6,041 nt of DNA from Bacillota bacterium (GTDB taxonomy: Bacteria > Bacillota > Clostridia > Christensenellales > Aristaeellaceae): the NCBI GenBank assembly GCA_023415145.1, contig JAEZLW010000089.1, positions 1 to 6,041 of the forward strand, given 5' to 3'. Below are positions 4,932-6,041 of the stretch, piece by piece. Every line of letters starts with the position of its first letter. Position 1 is the stretch's first letter. The notes under the pieces are model-generated. The model did no database searches. It worked only from the letters and a program-made list of their open reading frames with translations, and was not told the origin of the DNA. The position numbers and the translations under genes are program-made.

Positions 4932-5822
4932 ATGGGATGGCTGGAGAGGATGAACCAGGCGCTGGACTATATTGAGGAAAACCTGCAGGGAGAAGTCGAC
5001 CTCCTGAAGGTGGCCCAAATTGCCTGCCAGTCGCTGTCGGGCCTGCAAAGGTTCTTTTCCATTGTGGTGGATGTATCCCTGTCGGAGTACATCCGCAGGC
5101 GGCGGCTGACTTTGGCAGCCTTTGAGCTGACCCACAGCGATATCAAAATCATCGACCTGGCTTTGAAATATGGCTACGATTCGCCGGAAGCCTTTGCCCG
5201 GGCGTTTCATGGCCTTCACGGCGTCCCCCCTACCACCGCGCGCGGCGAAGGGGTCCATTTGAAAGCCTATCCCCGCCTTTCTTTTCTACTGACGCTCAAG
5301 GGGGATGTTCCCATGGACTACAGGATACAAACCAAGGAAGCTTTTGTTGTGTATGGCATCGAAGGCGTATTCACCACCGAGAACCAGGAAAACTTTAAGG
5401 CGATCCCTCTTTTCTGGCAGGAAGTGATTAAGGACGGGCGTTTTGACAAGCTGGCTGCCTCCATTCCCGCCGGACACCCCAATGAAAACGGACTTTGTCC
5501 CATCAATGCCATCTGCAGCTACCGTGAGACCGGCGGTTCCACCTTTCCCTATATGATCTTTGCTTTTCAAACAGAAGGCAGCCGCATGGATGGTTTTACC
5601 AAGGCGGTTGTGCCCGCTGCCACCTGGGCTGTCTTCAAAAGCGACACGTATCGTATTGAGGATACCGCAAAAGCTGTTCAGGCGCTGAACCGGCGTGTCT
5701 ATACCGAATGGCTGCCCAATGCGCCTTACGAACAGATGGAAGGCTTCGACATGGAGCTGTATTATGGCGAAGGCGACAAGTGCTGGTCGGAAATCTGGAT
5801 AAGGGTCAAAGCGAAAAAGTAA
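4932..5822 (+). CDS. AraC-family regulator with GyrI-like effector-binding domain
   Basis: Transcription regulator of 296 residues with the Rob-like domain order: DNA-binding first, ligand-binding last. Seen: an AraC-type double helix-turn-helix (about 8-104), including SLSEYIRRRRLTLAAFEL between the two motifs and the second-motif signature IIDLALKYGYDSPEAFARAFHGLHGVPP (about 73-100). A GyrI-like (BacEBD) domain follows from about 128 to 294, with PAATWAVFKS (228-237), VYTEWLPNAPYE (256-267) and FDMELYY (272-278). E275 is at the position where BmrR-type domains use an acidic residue to hold cationic, hydrophobic ligands. It probably senses a small molecule, possibly a drug or toxic compound, and activates defence genes; this is inference. 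The ATG is set by GGAGG (4921-4925) 6 nt upstream. It is transcribed alone, with its own terminator. Confidence 0.93.
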   Translation: MGWLERMNQALDYIEENLQGEVDLLKVAQIACQSLSGLQRFFSIVVDVSLSEYIRRRRLTLAAFELTHSDIKIIDLALKYGYDSPEAFARAFHGLHGVPPTTARGEGVHLKAYPRLSFLLTLKGDVPMDYRIQTKEAFVVYGIEGVFTTENQENFKAIPLFWQEVIKDGRFDKLAASIPAGHPNENGLCPINAICSYRETGGSTFPYMIFAFQTEGSRMDGFTKAVVPAATWAVFKSDTYRIEDTAKAVQALNRRVYTEWLPNAPYEQMEGFDMELYYGEGDKCWSEIWIRVKAKK

Positions 5823-5836
5823 ACAAGGTTCACTTT

Positions 5837-5870
5837 AAGCCGCCCGCAGACTTTGCGCGGCGGCTTTTTT
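5837..5870 (+). terminator. Intrinsic terminator of the AraC-family gene
   Basis: AAGCCGCC (5837-5844) pairs with GGCGGCTT (5859-5866), extended inward by CGCA (5845-5848) with TGCG (5854-5857) past a single bulged C, and followed by four more Ts (six Ts in a row in total). It begins 14 bp after the stop codon. Confidence 0.9.
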
Positions 5871-6041
5871 CATGTTTTTACATGTTATTTATGACTTATG
5901 GGATAAAAACAGACCCTGACATGCGTTTTTTGAAGGAAGCAGGCTTTATCATTCCTGTGCTTTTTCCAAAAAATTCGCCGCCATTTTACTTCTATTCTGC
6001 GTCTTTTTTGCTTCATTTCTTTATTATGGTGTTTACAGAGA

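Noticed and set aside
5885..6016. 43-residue basic minus-strand frame near the right edge
   Set aside because: No ribosome-binding site precedes its ATG and the sequence has no recognisable features; AT-rich non-coding DNA is more likely.
5871..6041. Possible promoter or second terminator in the AT-rich right end
   Set aside because: Candidate hexamers have wrong spacing (TTTACA and GATAAA 19 bp apart), and the hairpin around 5935-5970 is interrupted and weak; nothing could be supported.

Overview
The window looks like chromosome of a low- to mid-GC member of the Bacillota, most likely a Clostridia-type organism. The basis is the conserved rpmH-rnpA-yidD-yidC cluster, a YidC without a cleavable signal peptide but with a long insert between its second and third membrane segments, strong AGGAGG ribosome-binding sites, consensus sigma-A promoters, and two regulators that read like Clostridia proteins. 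The genus cannot be told from this sequence alone.

Left part (1-1800): a minus-strand operon in the order rpmH (ribosomal protein bL34), rnpA (RNase P protein), yidD (membrane insertion factor), yidC (membrane insertase, cut by the left edge). One near-consensus promoter (1768-1796) drives it. The genes are coupled: rnpA and yidD overlap by 4 bp, and the yidC ribosome-binding site starts 11 bp before the start codon, at the yidD stop. In many bacteria dnaA and the replication origin lie on the other side of rpmH. Here that place is taken by a divergent LacI-family regulator.

Middle (1800-3260): the LacI-family regulator (1968-2984, +) resembles the MalR type. Its promoter carries an inverted repeat between the -35 and -10 elements. 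A transcribed tail of about 210 nt follows, with one strong hairpin, and ends in an intrinsic terminator (3198-3235).

Right part (3260-6041): a secreted protein of unknown function with beta-propeller-like features (3261-4502, -) is divergent from an AraC-family regulator with a GyrI-like effector-binding domain (4932-5822, +). The roughly 430-bp region between them holds both promoters, a palindrome over the -35 element of the secreted-protein gene, a tandem 12-bp repeat over the -35 element of the AraC gene, and a terminator-like hairpin inside the AraC leader. The AraC gene ends in a clear terminator (5837-5870). The last 170 bp hold no gene I can support.

No mobile element, CRISPR array, tRNA or rRNA gene was seen. 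The coding content is mostly ordinary. The parts that deserve a second look are the control regions of the two regulators, the loss of the rpmH-dnaA neighbourhood, and the unrecognised secreted protein.
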